A DNA stretch of 64,000 bases from CAZUMH01 sp964621645 (lineage in GTDB: Bacteria > Zhuqueibacterota > QNDG01 > JAGLOF01), in the NCBI GenBank assembly GCA_964621645.1, contig CAZUMH010000001.1, positions 1 through 64,000 on the forward strand, written 5' to 3'. Positions 48,583 through 57,595 of this stretch are shown piece by piece. The first letter of the stretch is position 1. Each line of letters starts with the position of its first letter. The position numbers and the translations under genes are program-made. The notes below the pieces were generated by a model. The model was not told the DNA's origin and made no database searches. It saw only the letters and a program-made list of their open reading frames with translations.

Positions 48583-49560
48583 ATGAAAAAGCACATCATT
48601 GTAATTACACTGCTGGCCCTGCTGCTGACTGCGGCGGCCGGCATGACCCAGGTCCCCAATCACGGCACGGTAAGCGGCACCGTTATCGATGAGGATTCAG
48701 GAAAGCCGATTGAGAATGTACTGGTAAAGTATCATTACACCGGCAGCGATAAAGCGGAGATGGGGACAATGACCGACGCCAAGGGGGAATTCACTGCCAA
48801 GATGATCGAGCCAAACCAGATCGTGATCTTCCTTTTCAGTAAAAAGGAGTATCAGCAGGAGTATCGAGAACTGGTGGTGGAAAAATTCGAATCCAAGGAA
48901 CTTTCCATCTCACTGAAAAAAATCACCCCTTCCTTAAATTATGCCCCTGAAGCCCGGACCTTTCAAATAAAGTACCGCGACGCTCAGGATATCCTGGAAA
49001 TTATCAAGCCCTTTCTCAGTGATGCCACTGGCCATGATAAGGTCTCGATGTCTCCTTCCCTGCAGACAATAACGGTCTACGCCAATCAGGAGAAACTGGC
49101 CAAAATCGCCAAGACCATTGCCACCTACGATGTCCCCCCGAAGCAGATCTGGGTGGAAGTAATGCTGGTCAAGGCCAGCGGCAACGGCGGCGGCAAGGCG
49201 AAAATTCCGGCGGAATTGAATAATCTGGCGAAACAGCTGGAATCCGTCTTCAAATTCACCACTTTTGAAATCATCGGCAGAACGACCGCCACAGGGGTGG
49301 AGGGAGCGAACATCCAGACCTCCTCAAATATGGATAAAGTCAACCTGCTTCCCAGCTTTCAGATACGGGGCGGCCTCAATCTCAGCGGTGATGTCATCAG
49401 GCTGGATCATTTCCAGGTCCAAGTTGTCAGGCCCATCCGCAGCGAGATCGCCACTACGGTCAACATTCCCGACGGCGGCAAGATGATTCTGGGAGCCTCC
49501 AACGATAACGCTCTGGAAGGCTCGCTGATCACGGTGGTGTCCGCCAGAGTAATGAAATAA
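48583..49560 (+). CDS. Exported protein: carboxypeptidase-like domain plus secretin-type domains
   Basis: 325 residues; AGGAG precedes the ATG. Signal peptide to about residue 20. 'HGTVSGTVIDEDSGKPIENVLVKY' (about 22-105) is a carboxypeptidase-regulatory-like domain. 'RTFQIKYRDAQDILEIIKPF' to 'NQEKLAKIAKTIATYDVPPKQIWVEVMLV' (about 120-195) is an N1-type secretin ring domain, and 'TTVNIPDGGKMILGAS' near the end matches the start of the secretin core. The pore-forming beta-barrel is missing or very short, so it cannot make a normal type II/III channel. It follows the anti-sigma gene by 21 bases, so the three genes form one operon. Confidence 0.82.
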   Translation: MKKHIIVITLLALLLTAAAGMTQVPNHGTVSGTVIDEDSGKPIENVLVKYHYTGSDKAEMGTMTDAKGEFTAKMIEPNQIVIFLFSKKEYQQEYRELVVEKFESKELSISLKKITPSLNYAPEARTFQIKYRDAQDILEIIKPFLSDATGHDKVSMSPSLQTITVYANQEKLAKIAKTIATYDVPPKQIWVEVMLVKASGNGGGKAKIPAELNNLAKQLESVFKFTTFEIIGRTTATGVEGANIQTSSNMDKVNLLPSFQIRGGLNLSGDVIRLDHFQVQVVRPIRSEIATTVNIPDGGKMILGASNDNALEGSLITVVSARVMK

Positions 49561-49603
49561 CGTGATGACTTGATTCTTCAATAACAAAAGCAATGTTGCA
49601 GCC

Positions 49604-49635
49604 GGCCCCCTCTGGATGAGGGGGCCTATTCTTTT
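49604..49635 (+). terminator. Terminator behind the sigma operon
   Basis: GGCCCCCTC (49604-49612) and GAGGGGGCC (49618-49626) form a perfect nine-base stem with loop TGGAT, followed by a weak T-rich tract (TATTCTTTTT). Confidence 0.75.
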
Positions 49636-49800
49636 TGGATGGAAAGATAGTTGGATTCGAAGTGAATAATGTACCCGGTTTTTCAAACGAGTATTCGGGA
49701 GGCAGGGAATTTATCCGGACATCCGTAATGTATTGCAGAAGATATCCTTTATAAAAAATATCCTGCAGCAGCCAGCTGCAGGCAGGGAAAGGATAACCAC

Positions 49801-51696
49801 TTGAAGGTTCGCTCCCTCCCTTATCGGGCTGCCCTGATCCTGATGCTCCTCTCGGCACACTTCTGCCGGGCAGGGCATGAAGTCAGCACCCTCCTCAAAC
49901 TGGATTATTCGGCAGCAGCTGATATCCGCATCCGCAGCAGCAGCGACGGCAATGCCGGTATCGTCGCGTTCAGCGTTCTGGATGAGGCCCGGGTCGCCCT
50001 GCTCTGTATTACCACCGACTGCATTACTATCCACCGCATCCCAGATGGTCTGCTGCTGCAGACAATTCCCCTACTCAGCCACCCCAGGGATTTCATCTGG
50101 AACGGCAGCCGGTTTTTTGTCCGCTTCAGCGACAGGGTTCTGACAATGGACGCTGAAGGCGGTCAGCGGACCGAGATACCCCTCAATCCCTCAATCAGGT
50201 TCATCTCCCGGCTGAAATGGCGGAATGGAACACTTTATGCCCTCACCGTGGATGGATACTCCTATCCGCTTTCCCGGAACGGACAGCCGCTGGAGACGGG
50301 CAGTCAAATCAGAGAGCGGATACGCGGGTGGGCATTGGATAATGGAATATCGGCATTTCCGGTCATTACCGCTGAATTCAGCGGCGAAATCAGAGTCTAC
50401 ACCGGCCCGGACAGCACCTTTATCCCCGTCTCCTCCAGTACACCTCTTGGCTGCATGCGGATCATCGGCACAGCCGACAGCTCCCTCTACCTGGAAATCC
50501 AGACTATCCTGCAGCAGGTCCCCTTGCGAGTCAGCCGTACGGTTGCCCGTCTCTCGATGAGTGGTGGACGGATCATCGACACCTTCGAACCGCCCCGCAG
50601 TACTTTTTTCCCCATGACCGCTGATCTTATCATAAGGGAAAACACGCTCTATCACGCGCTCACAACACCGGAATCGATCATTTTTTACCGGCTTCGCCAG
50701 GACTCCCGCCTCCGGAAGACAATTTTTCCTGCACCGCCGGAGGAGTACCATTATAATGATCATCTGCCGGAATGGGACAGGATGAGCGTACCAAGTGAAG
50801 CTGTGCCGGGGCCGGCGGTACTCGATCCCATCAGCAGAAGTGCAATCATGGAGAATGCCGACAAGTATGTCCAGGTCGAATGGATATGCGGAGAGAAGAA
50901 TACGAGCAACAATGAAGTGATCTCCCTTCCGGACGGTGCCCTTATTCAAACGCCTGCCTGGGTGACGGTCGGCCCCAAGAAGCGGACTCCCTACAAATGG
51001 GGAGGATTCACCCATGTCGATATATTCAGGGAACGAATCGAAGCGGAATGCTATGCAGGAGACGTCTACGGCGACAGGAATGATCCCCAGACCGTCAGTC
51101 CCGGAGACGCCTACTGCGTCGGTGTCGACTGCAGCGGATTCGTCTCCCGCGCCTGGAACCAGCCGGTGAAACACTGGACCGGATCACTCCCGGAAATCTC
51201 GGAACCTCTGGAGAGCTGGTCCGAGGTGCGGCCCGGAGACATAGCGGATAAAGTCGCGGGACATGTGATGCTGATCGTGGACAGGAGCAATTCCGGGGTT
51301 TTCAGTGTTGTGCACTCCAACGGGACTACCGAAAATGTGTGCTATCAGATAAAGACACTGTACGATCTCAGCGGATATGTACCCATGAAATACGCGGCGG
51401 TCATCGAAGACGGGTGGGAGCCCGAAACGGCGGAATGGACGGCCCTGTATCAGAATTTCCCTAATCCGATTCGCTCTGCCACCCAGATGCCATTCTACCT
51501 TACCTATGAATCGGACGTGACCATCAGCGTGTATAACCTTCTCGGACAGGAAGTCGCCGTTCCCTGCAGCGGACATTTCAGCGAAGGCGCACACAGCATC
51601 GGCTGGGATCCCGGTGAACTGCCGTCGGGGATCTATTTCTACCGTTTGAAGACCGACTGGGACGTATTCATGAAAAAATGCATCGTCGTCGAATGA
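49801..51696 (+). CDS. Secreted NlpC/P60-type protein with sorting domain
   Basis: 631 residues from a TTG start with AAGGAT upstream. The signal peptide covers 'RAALILMLLSAHFCRAG'. Residues about 30-340 look like a beta-propeller ('RIPDGLLLQTIPLLSHPRDF', 'RISRLKWRNGTLYALTVDG'). The NlpC/P60-like domain (about 370-540) has 'YCVGVDCSGFVSRAWNQ' (Cys nucleophile) and 'DKVAGHVMLIVDR' (His). The C-terminus 'WTALYQNFPNPIRSATQMPF' to 'PSGIYFYRLKTDWDVFMKKC' is a type-IX-like sorting domain. It probably cleaves peptidoglycan peptides or related amide bonds at the cell surface. It lies alone after the sigma operon terminator. Confidence 0.88.
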   Translation: MKVRSLPYRAALILMLLSAHFCRAGHEVSTLLKLDYSAAADIRIRSSSDGNAGIVAFSVLDEARVALLCITTDCITIHRIPDGLLLQTIPLLSHPRDFIWNGSRFFVRFSDRVLTMDAEGGQRTEIPLNPSIRFISRLKWRNGTLYALTVDGYSYPLSRNGQPLETGSQIRERIRGWALDNGISAFPVITAEFSGEIRVYTGPDSTFIPVSSSTPLGCMRIIGTADSSLYLEIQTILQQVPLRVSRTVARLSMSGGRIIDTFEPPRSTFFPMTADLIIRENTLYHALTTPESIIFYRLRQDSRLRKTIFPAPPEEYHYNDHLPEWDRMSVPSEAVPGPAVLDPISRSAIMENADKYVQVEWICGEKNTSNNEVISLPDGALIQTPAWVTVGPKKRTPYKWGGFTHVDIFRERIEAECYAGDVYGDRNDPQTVSPGDAYCVGVDCSGFVSRAWNQPVKHWTGSLPEISEPLESWSEVRPGDIADKVAGHVMLIVDRSNSGVFSVVHSNGTTENVCYQIKTLYDLSGYVPMKYAAVIEDGWEPETAEWTALYQNFPNPIRSATQMPFYLTYESDVTISVYNLLGQEVAVPCSGHFSEGAHSIGWDPGELPSGIYFYRLKTDWDVFMKKCIVVE

Positions 51697-51708
51697 TCCG
51701 GATGAAGT

Positions 51709-51920
51709 TCAGGGCCGCCGGATCTCCACCTGGTAATTCACGTCCAGCGGGCGGGAGCCCGTGAAGGCGATGGGGTTGCTGGAAGTATTTCGAAACATAC
51801 TGCGGGAAAAACTTGAAATTCCGGATCCAGGACATCCAACGCCTCAAGCATGTCATCAACCGTATTTAAGATCTCCTTTTTGCCGCTCATGGTTCCGGGA
51901 CCTTCTCCCGGCCAAAGCAA
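51709..51920 (-). pseudogene. Frameshifted remnant of a short gene
   Basis: On the minus strand an ATG at 51890 with GGAG upstream reads 'MSGKKEILNTVDDMLEALDV' then 'LDPEFQVFP'; after about 51800 the sensible continuation is in another frame ('RSMFRNTSSNPIAFTGSRPL', 'DVNYQVEIRRP', stop at 51709). Both halves look protein-like, but no single frame joins them. The parent family is not recognised. The rest of 51697-52074 is non-coding. Confidence 0.3.
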
Positions 51921-52012
51921 ATTCTTACAATCCTGGATTTCATCTTTCTTCCATGTTCTATCAGCAGATCTCCCAAGCGAGAACGCGGATATAAATTTTT
52001 GTCATGGATACC

Positions 52013-52046
52013 TAAAAACAAAACCCGGGGCAACTCACCCCGGGTT
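52013..52046 (-). terminator. Terminator of the DUF5916 gene
   Basis: AACCCGGGG (52022-52030) and CCCCGGGTT (52038-52046) form a nine-base stem. On the minus strand it is followed by TTTGTTTTTAGG. Confidence 0.85.
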
Positions 52047-52074
52047 GTTAGGTTACTATAATACCGTCTGATTA

Positions 52075-54234
52075 TTATAGGCGCCAGAGATAGGAGGCCT
52101 TGAAGAAGAGGCCCCGCTGCGTTTCCAGAAAACGGTCGCTCTCGATGTACTGATCCGTGTTCCACTCGATCCGGTCATAGCGGGAACCGTAGCCGAAATG
52201 GAGCACGGTACCGGGAATATAGGTAAATGAAACCAGGAAATCGGTGGTGAGCTCTTCGTAGAAACTGTTGTATTCCACAATGGCCCGCAGGAAAAGATAG
52301 CGGTTAATCTGATACGTGTTTCTGCTTCTGATGATGGTGTAATCGAATACCTTGGAGCTGTCATCCTCGCGATAGAGATCACTGTACACCAGCGACAGGG
52401 TAGAATTTAGGTATTTATTAGGCTGGTAGATCAGCGAGACGGAGCCGGTATTCCCCCGGCCCTGGTAAGGATCCTCTATATAGCGGATTTTTTTTGCGCC
52501 GGCCCAGGAAAGAGAAAAAAAGAATCCTTTCATTATCTGGCTCTGGCCGATGAGGCTGTAGCCGCTTGTCTCGAACTTCTCCTCGTTAAAGATTTCGGTG
52601 GAATAAATATATCCCACCCTGAAAATCGAGTTACGCGTCAGTATCAGGTTCGTATAGAATCCGTTCGCGTTTTCCCACTCACCGGCATGCTTGTCCCTGA
52701 TGAACTGATTGTTCAGCATCGGATCGATCCGTTTCAGGATCCCCTTTTTGAGAAAGAAGTGCTTGACTACGCCCAAACGATAACGGGTGATGCCGGTTCG
52801 GGTCAGGTATCCGATCTCGGTATTGAAATGTTCAGACAGGTCGTGCACCCGGGCGTTTATCTGCCAGTCACGGTTGCTGTAGAGATAATTCACCCCGACC
52901 GCGTGTCCCTTCTGTCTGATGTCGGTATTCAGATTTCCATCATAGGAGAAAATTCCGTGGTATCCGATAGCACTGGAGCGGGTCAGCCGCATGTATCCGT
53001 CGATTCCAGTCACTCTGTTGAAGCCGTCTTCCCGTTCTCTTCCGGTGTAAAAACTCCCTATATAACTGTCTCGGTCCAGGGCTTTCTTGTGCCTGATAAT
53101 GAGAATGTCGGCACAGGCTGGATCACCTCCCGTTTCCGAAAGTTCATCCCGGGCGTAGATGGCGGTAATGGTATTGGTGGCATCCAGCTTTCCGGATAAT
53201 TTGACCCCCAGCTTGGGATCGACGATGCTGCGGGTATGAACAATCTCTCCCAGGGGATCCCCGTCACTGCTGCCGCCGAAGATGAAATGTTCCTTCCCTT
53301 CGAGGAAAAAGGGCCGCTTTTCGGGATAGTAAAGCGCGTAGCGCTGGTTGAAATCGACCTGACCCGCGTCCGATTCAACCTGACTGAAGTCGGGATTATA
53401 GGTCGCGTCCAGGATCAGCCTGGAGGTTAGACCCAGTTTGCCGGTCAGACTGAATTCTCCGTCTCCGTCCTCGGCCTTCAGTTGCCCCATTTCATCATAA
53501 CTGTTCCGGGACCAGGTTACCGCGGGCAGTATTTCCAGCAGCCGGTAGTGCTTGATCCCCTCATAGACCAGCGGCCGTGTCTGGGTGTTGAAATTCGGCC
53601 CCCATTTGGGATCAAGCGCGGGATAGGTGCCGGCCTCTGTCTTGCGGCTGATGAAGCGTTCGAAAATCACCCCCATGGTCACCGGATCGCTGTCCGAATA
53701 CCGGATGGATTTGAATGGGATTCTCATCTCGGTAGCGTACCCCTCTGGTGTAATCGTCCCGTGACTGTACCAGACGAAATCAACGCTGGTATCCTCATTG
53801 TCACCGACAGCCCTGGCGTCCATCTGGATACCCTGGGGATTAACATAGAAAGTATAGAGCCCCTGTTGGTCATTGTAGGTGTCGAGATTGATGCAGATCC
53901 AGTCATCGGAACGGATTTTGTCCCGCGCCGTGATGGATGTTTTAATCTTGTCAGGTTCACTGTCATAGCACAAAAAAGCGAAATAGATGTTCTCCCGGTC
54001 ATAGGCGTACCAGACCTTGGTCTGTTCACTCATGGGAACGCCGTAATCAGGCAGATAAGTCATGAATCCTGTCTCTGACGGCGCCTGCTTCCAGACGGCG
54101 TCATCGAGCACTCCGTCGATGACCGGAGGGATGTTCGTTTTGAATGGTCTCAGGATTTCCTTTTTCTGCGCGGTCAGGGCCGTTGTAACAATAAAAAGCA
54201 TACAAAGGGCCGGGATCCAGGTTTTTTTCACCAT
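52075..54234 (-). CDS. DUF5916 outer-membrane protein with CBM9-like domain
   Basis: 719 residues from the ATG at 54234 (GAGGAA upstream; 54249 would put the signal further in). After the signal peptide ('TWIPALCMLFIVTTALTAQ') residues about 25-225 form a CBM9-like sugar-binding domain: 'IPPVIDGVLDDAVWKQAPS', 'VWYAYDRENIYFAFLCYDSE', 'DWICINLDTYNDQQ', 'YATEMRIPFKSIRYS'. The rest (240-719) is a DUF5916 beta-barrel with many aromatic strands ('DATYNPDFSQVESDAGQVDF' is the diagnostic motif), ending 'RGLFFKASYLWRL'. It should sit in the outer membrane and bind a glycan or peptide; no activity is established. Confidence 0.92.
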   Translation of the reverse strand: MVKKTWIPALCMLFIVTTALTAQKKEILRPFKTNIPPVIDGVLDDAVWKQAPSETGFMTYLPDYGVPMSEQTKVWYAYDRENIYFAFLCYDSEPDKIKTSITARDKIRSDDWICINLDTYNDQQGLYTFYVNPQGIQMDARAVGDNEDTSVDFVWYSHGTITPEGYATEMRIPFKSIRYSDSDPVTMGVIFERFISRKTEAGTYPALDPKWGPNFNTQTRPLVYEGIKHYRLLEILPAVTWSRNSYDEMGQLKAEDGDGEFSLTGKLGLTSRLILDATYNPDFSQVESDAGQVDFNQRYALYYPEKRPFFLEGKEHFIFGGSSDGDPLGEIVHTRSIVDPKLGVKLSGKLDATNTITAIYARDELSETGGDPACADILIIRHKKALDRDSYIGSFYTGREREDGFNRVTGIDGYMRLTRSSAIGYHGIFSYDGNLNTDIRQKGHAVGVNYLYSNRDWQINARVHDLSEHFNTEIGYLTRTGITRYRLGVVKHFFLKKGILKRIDPMLNNQFIRDKHAGEWENANGFYTNLILTRNSIFRVGYIYSTEIFNEEKFETSGYSLIGQSQIMKGFFFSLSWAGAKKIRYIEDPYQGRGNTGSVSLIYQPNKYLNSTLSLVYSDLYREDDSSKVFDYTIIRSRNTYQINRYLFLRAIVEYNSFYEELTTDFLVSFTYIPGTVLHFGYGSRYDRIEWNTDQYIESDRFLETQRGLFFKASYLWRL

Positions 54235-54424
54235 ACAGTGATTCCTCATGCTTTAAATTGGCTTCTGGAAATTATTGGTGTCCGGTTACGAATAAACCGG
54301 CTGGCATATAGTCATAATACGGAAAAGTAGAGAATGAGTTTCTTGATTCCTCCTGCAAGAAATTGAGCTTTGTCTTCCGGAATCCTTAAGCTTTCAGAGC
54401 AAGAAAAATTCATCCATGACAGCA

Positions 54425-54454
54425 TAATAAAACCCCCGACAATAAATGCCGGGG
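54425..54454 (-). terminator. Terminator of the BlaR1-type operon
   Basis: CCCCCGAC (54433-54440) and GCCGGGG (54448-54454) flank AATAAAT; on the minus strand TTTTATT follows the stem. It ends the PD40-BlaI-BlaR1 transcription unit. Confidence 0.78.
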
Positions 54455-54489
54455 ATTTTAAGTACTCTCTCACCTGCTTCAGCATGTAG

Positions 54490-55791
54490 CTATTTTTCTT
54501 TTTCCTGTTTTTCTTTTAACTGCTTCTCTTTTTCCTGACTGTCATGCTGCCATTTTTTATACTTTTCGTCAAGCAGCTGCAGTTTTTTCTTTACTGCATC
54601 CCGCTCTTCATCGGTCTCAGCATCTTTGTATTTCTGCTCCAGCGCCGCGTGATCTTTCTTGTACATCTTTTCGTATTCGGAATCCGTAACTGTAACGGTC
54701 TTCATGTTATTTTTTTCATCCTGTTTCAGCATCTGCAGTTTCTTTTCGACCTCCGCCATCTTCTTCTTCAGCATCGCCTTCTCATCTTCGGTCTCAGCCT
54801 TTTTATATTTGGCTTTGAGTTCCTTGAGCATGGTTTCGAGCTTTTTAATCTCTTCTTTCTTCTTGGTGTCTTCATCATAGGCGGTGCTCTGATCCGTGAC
54901 GGTAAGGACCGGGCCGGTCTGTGCCATTGCCTTGGTGTCGATTAAGGCTTTGGGCCGCGCAAACGCCAGGATGAGAATCGAGAATACAGGCAAGATCAGC
55001 AGCACTCGCAGGCGTGACCATCTGCCGGATTGTTTTTTCTGCATCATGGCTATTCTCCTTCTTATTTGAGATTGATGAAAATTATTCGCCAGGCTGAAAA
55101 TCCTGACGCCCACGAACCGCTCAAAAATCAGCGTCTGATAGCCTGCCCTGTCGCAGCCCTGCGCAATGACCGCTTCATCGGCAAGAAATTCGTGGGTCTC
55201 CTTGATCGCCCTTTTGTATGGCCAGACAAAAGGATTGAACCACTGTACTATTGAGTACAGTTCCGTCAGCAGAATATCTATGGTATGATACTGCCGTATA
55301 TGAACAATTTCATGGGAAATGATTTGTTCCAGGTCATTTTGATCCAGCTTGGATGTATCGAGAAAAATGAGATTGAAAAAGGTAAAATCCGATATCCCGT
55401 TATCCGTAAAGACGAATTTATGTCCGTTCTTTTCCGTTATTCCATATTTTTTAACCAGCTTCGCAAGGTGCCCAAGGCGCAGCATGAAAATGACCAGCAG
55501 CAGGACTGCGCCCCCTATATAAACATACAGCAGGTAATCCGTGATATCGGTCCTGTATCCGGTGCCTTCATAGACGGTCTCGACGCTGTAGCCGGTAACA
55601 TCCATGCTCCGGGAAAGAAATGGTGATTGCAGATGAATTGCGGGAATCAGCAGTGAAACAGGCATGGCGAGGAGTAAAAACAGCCTGTTTATTCTGAAGA
55701 ATGTCTCTTTCCGCAGCAGAAGCCGGTATATCAGATAAAACAGAGCCATACTGATTCCGGATTTCAGCAGATAGATTAGTGCGGGATTCAT
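54490..55791 (-). CDS. M56 / BlaR1-type membrane metallopeptidase with long coiled-coil tail
   Basis: 433 residues starting 'MNPALIYLLKSGISMALFYL', one base after the BlaI stop. Three or four membrane helices (5-115), then the M56 zinc motif 'ISHEIVHIRQYHTIDILLTE' with His160, Glu161 and His164, and 'KETHEFLADEAV' (third ligand Glu). One more helix ('VLLILPVFSILILAFARP', about 275-292) precedes a very charged extracytoplasmic tail rich in Lys/Glu coiled coil, with a duplicated block ('KAETEDEKAMLKKKMAEVEK', 'DAETDEERDAVKKKLQLLDE'). The penicillin-binding sensor of true BlaR1 is absent, so it senses something else, possibly through the coiled coil. It should cleave BlaI or another substrate on signal. 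Confidence 0.92.
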   Translation of the reverse strand: MNPALIYLLKSGISMALFYLIYRLLLRKETFFRINRLFLLLAMPVSLLIPAIHLQSPFLSRSMDVTGYSVETVYEGTGYRTDITDYLLYVYIGGAVLLLVIFMLRLGHLAKLVKKYGITEKNGHKFVFTDNGISDFTFFNLIFLDTSKLDQNDLEQIISHEIVHIRQYHTIDILLTELYSIVQWFNPFVWPYKRAIKETHEFLADEAVIAQGCDRAGYQTLIFERFVGVRIFSLANNFHQSQIRRRIAMMQKKQSGRWSRLRVLLILPVFSILILAFARPKALIDTKAMAQTGPVLTVTDQSTAYDEDTKKKEEIKKLETMLKELKAKYKKAETEDEKAMLKKKMAEVEKKLQMLKQDEKNNMKTVTVTDSEYEKMYKKDHAALEQKYKDAETDEERDAVKKKLQLLDEKYKKWQHDSQEKEKQLKEKQEKEK

Positions 55792-55792
55792 C

Positions 55793-56170
55793 TCAGTCCC
55801 CCTTCTTTTTCTCAATTTCCTGCTGAATGAGCCTGGCAATCTCCTCCAGTTCATTCAGATTTACCTGTTTTTCCTTGGCAAAGAAAGAGACCAGCTCCTG
55901 GTAGGAATTCTCAAAGTAGTTTTTGACAAAATTATGCAAATATTGCTTTTTATACTCATCCTCATCAATCAGGGGATAGTACTGGTGAGTGTTCCCGAAG
56001 GAGCGGTGGTCCACAAATCCCTTTTTCTGCAAAATCCGCACAATGGTGGAAACGGTGTTATACGCGGGTTTCGGTTCCTGGAGTTCTTCCAGGATATCCC
56101 TGACGAATCCTTTTCCAATGTTCCAGAGTACCCGCATGATCTGTTCTTCCGCTTTTGTCAGAGTTTTCAT
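55793..56170 (-). CDS. BlaI/MecI-family repressor
   Basis: 125 residues. 'LTKAEEQIMRVLWNIGKGFVRDILEEL' and 'AYNTVSTIVRILQKKGFVDHRSFGNTHQYYPLIDEDEY' region are the winged-helix motifs of BlaI; the C-terminal helix 'ELEEIARLIQQEIEKKKG' makes the dimer. It represses its own operon until cleaved by the M56 partner encoded next. I start at the ATG at 56170 (GGGAAAAG upstream), as the extra eight residues before it do not match the family. The gene lies 52 bases downstream of the PD40 gene. The tandem dyads at 57192-57229 are the best candidate operator. Confidence 0.93.
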   Translation of the reverse strand: MKTLTKAEEQIMRVLWNIGKGFVRDILEELQEPKPAYNTVSTIVRILQKKGFVDHRSFGNTHQYYPLIDEDEYKKQYLHNFVKNYFENSYQELVSFFAKEKQVNLNELEEIARLIQQEIEKKKGD

Positions 56171-56222
56171 GGCTTTTCCCTGTATTCTAATCAATTGTTT
56201 ACATCTGAACGACTTTATATCT

Positions 56223-57128
56223 TTATTGATCAGGTCTCAATCTCCCGATAAATGCCGCAGGCATCCACCACATCCCGCCATTCACATAAAATAAATATTT
56301 ACCATCAGGTGATATCCGCGGACTGAGCCCGCCTTTCTCTTTGGTTCCGCCCTCGGCCATTACCGGCGGCATCCAGTTCCCCGCTTTATCCCGGTAGCTG
56401 ATGAAAATCCCCGTGATTTTCACATTTGTTTCATCAAATCGCGTAAAAACGAGGTAGGATTCATCAGGGGCGATATCAGGGCAGGTTTCGGTTGCGGGTG
56501 TGTTTATTGCCGGGCCGATGCTGACAGGTTTTGTATAGACGCCGTTAACCAGCGTCGAATAGTAGATATCGCCAATTCCCCCCTTGCCTTTCCCGCTCAT
56601 ATCCTGAAACTGGAAGTAGAGCGTGCCGCGATTGGATACCGAAATACTCCAATGCAAAGGGGTTTCGTTCAAAGCCATGCTCACCGGTTCTGGATCGGAC
56701 CATCCTGCCGCGGTTCTTTTGCAATACCAGATGGTTTCCTTCTCCGCCGAAACAGCACCCGGCCGGAACGAGGTAAAGAATAATTTCCTGCCGTCCGGGG
56801 TGATAAAGGGATTATCATACAGGAAGGAATCATCTTTGCAGAATGTGAGTGTTTCGGGTTTGGTCCATCGCCCGTTTTCCATCCTGCTGCCCCATAGTTT
56901 CCGTACATCAGTCACTATAGCCCAGTATATTTCCTTTCCATCCGGACTGATAGCGACACTGCTGTGGTTTCTGCCGGTGGACACAATGCCGGGAGCAAAT
57001 AAAACCGGCCTGTTCACGGGAGGAGTTTGTCCCAGGTAGGGACCGGTGAGTTCGGGAAATGGCTTCTCCTGGGCATTGATGTTAATTACCATCAATGCCA
57101 TTAAGAAAACGAACCCATACCTTCTCAT
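56223..57128 (-). CDS. Exported PD40 (WD40-like) beta-propeller protein
   Basis: 301 residues from the ATG at 57128 (AAGGAG 11 bases upstream). The signal peptide is 'YGFVFLMALMVININAQ'. Five or six PD40 strands follow: 'SSVAISPDGKEIYWAIV', 'NPFITPDGRKLFFTS', 'WSISVSNRGTLYFQFQ', 'CPDIAPDESYLVFTRF', 'SPRISPDGKYLFYVNG'. TolB-like propellers of this type bind peptides or glycans in the periplasm. It is first in the unit with BlaI and the M56 peptidase, so it might supply the sensed ligand or act in the response. 'RRYGFVFLM' has no lipobox. Confidence 0.88.
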   Translation of the reverse strand: MRRYGFVFLMALMVININAQEKPFPELTGPYLGQTPPVNRPVLFAPGIVSTGRNHSSVAISPDGKEIYWAIVTDVRKLWGSRMENGRWTKPETLTFCKDDSFLYDNPFITPDGRKLFFTSFRPGAVSAEKETIWYCKRTAAGWSDPEPVSMALNETPLHWSISVSNRGTLYFQFQDMSGKGKGGIGDIYYSTLVNGVYTKPVSIGPAINTPATETCPDIAPDESYLVFTRFDETNVKITGIFISYRDKAGNWMPPVMAEGGTKEKGGLSPRISPDGKYLFYVNGGMWWMPAAFIGRLRPDQ

Positions 57129-57191
57129 AGTGATTTGACTCCTTCTAGACTTGATCATGAATTATTGATTGTGTCGGTTCCATTGCGCCAA

Positions 57192-57229
57192 TAACTACTG
57201 ATTTAGTTTTCTAACTATTTGTTTAGTTA
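57192..57229 (-). promoter_or_regulatory. Tandem dyad operator, candidate BlaI site
   Basis: TAACTA-N6-TAGTTT (57192-57209) and TAACTA-N6-TAGTTA (57212-57229) are repeated with a 20-base period, about two helix turns. They lie 64-101 bases upstream of the PD40 start. Two dimeric repressors could bind side by side. The known BlaI motif in other phyla is TACAnnTGTA, so the assignment to BlaI is by position only. Confidence 0.55.
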
Positions 57230-57595
57230 TACACCAGGTATTCAGAAAAGTTTCATTTTTTTTTAAGTCCCCCGACATTTTATATCCACCTGCTGCAGAT
57301 CAGTTATTACATCGACATCCCGTACCTCTCTCGGGAGTTCAAAACTGAACGGTTCTCCCTTTAATAACAGAAAGGGATCGTTTATCCAGATGGTGTTGTC
57401 GTTACGATGAAAAATATCAAGGAGGAGTGAAATCGGCAGACCTAATCAGCTCCCGCTGTAGTTACTGAAACCAGAAAAAACAGCAAAATCAGAAGGAGAA
57501 ATTCCGTCCAGACCGTCGTGATATAGGAAGCCCTGACTTTCACCACTTCAATTTTCCCTAAAGGACGGCCAAACCGGAAGATGTCTCCATTTACG
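57230..57595. other. Intergenic, no gene seen
   Basis: No frame on either strand shows protein character or a ribosome site. A T-rich stretch (57255-57268) lies upstream of the operator and could be part of the promoter. No terminator hairpin was seen behind the sulfatase. Confidence 0.4.

Noticed and set aside
50191..51174. 327-codon minus-strand frame opposite the NlpC/P60 gene
   Set aside because: Antisense shadow; the plus strand has signal peptide, catalytic Cys/His and sorting domain.
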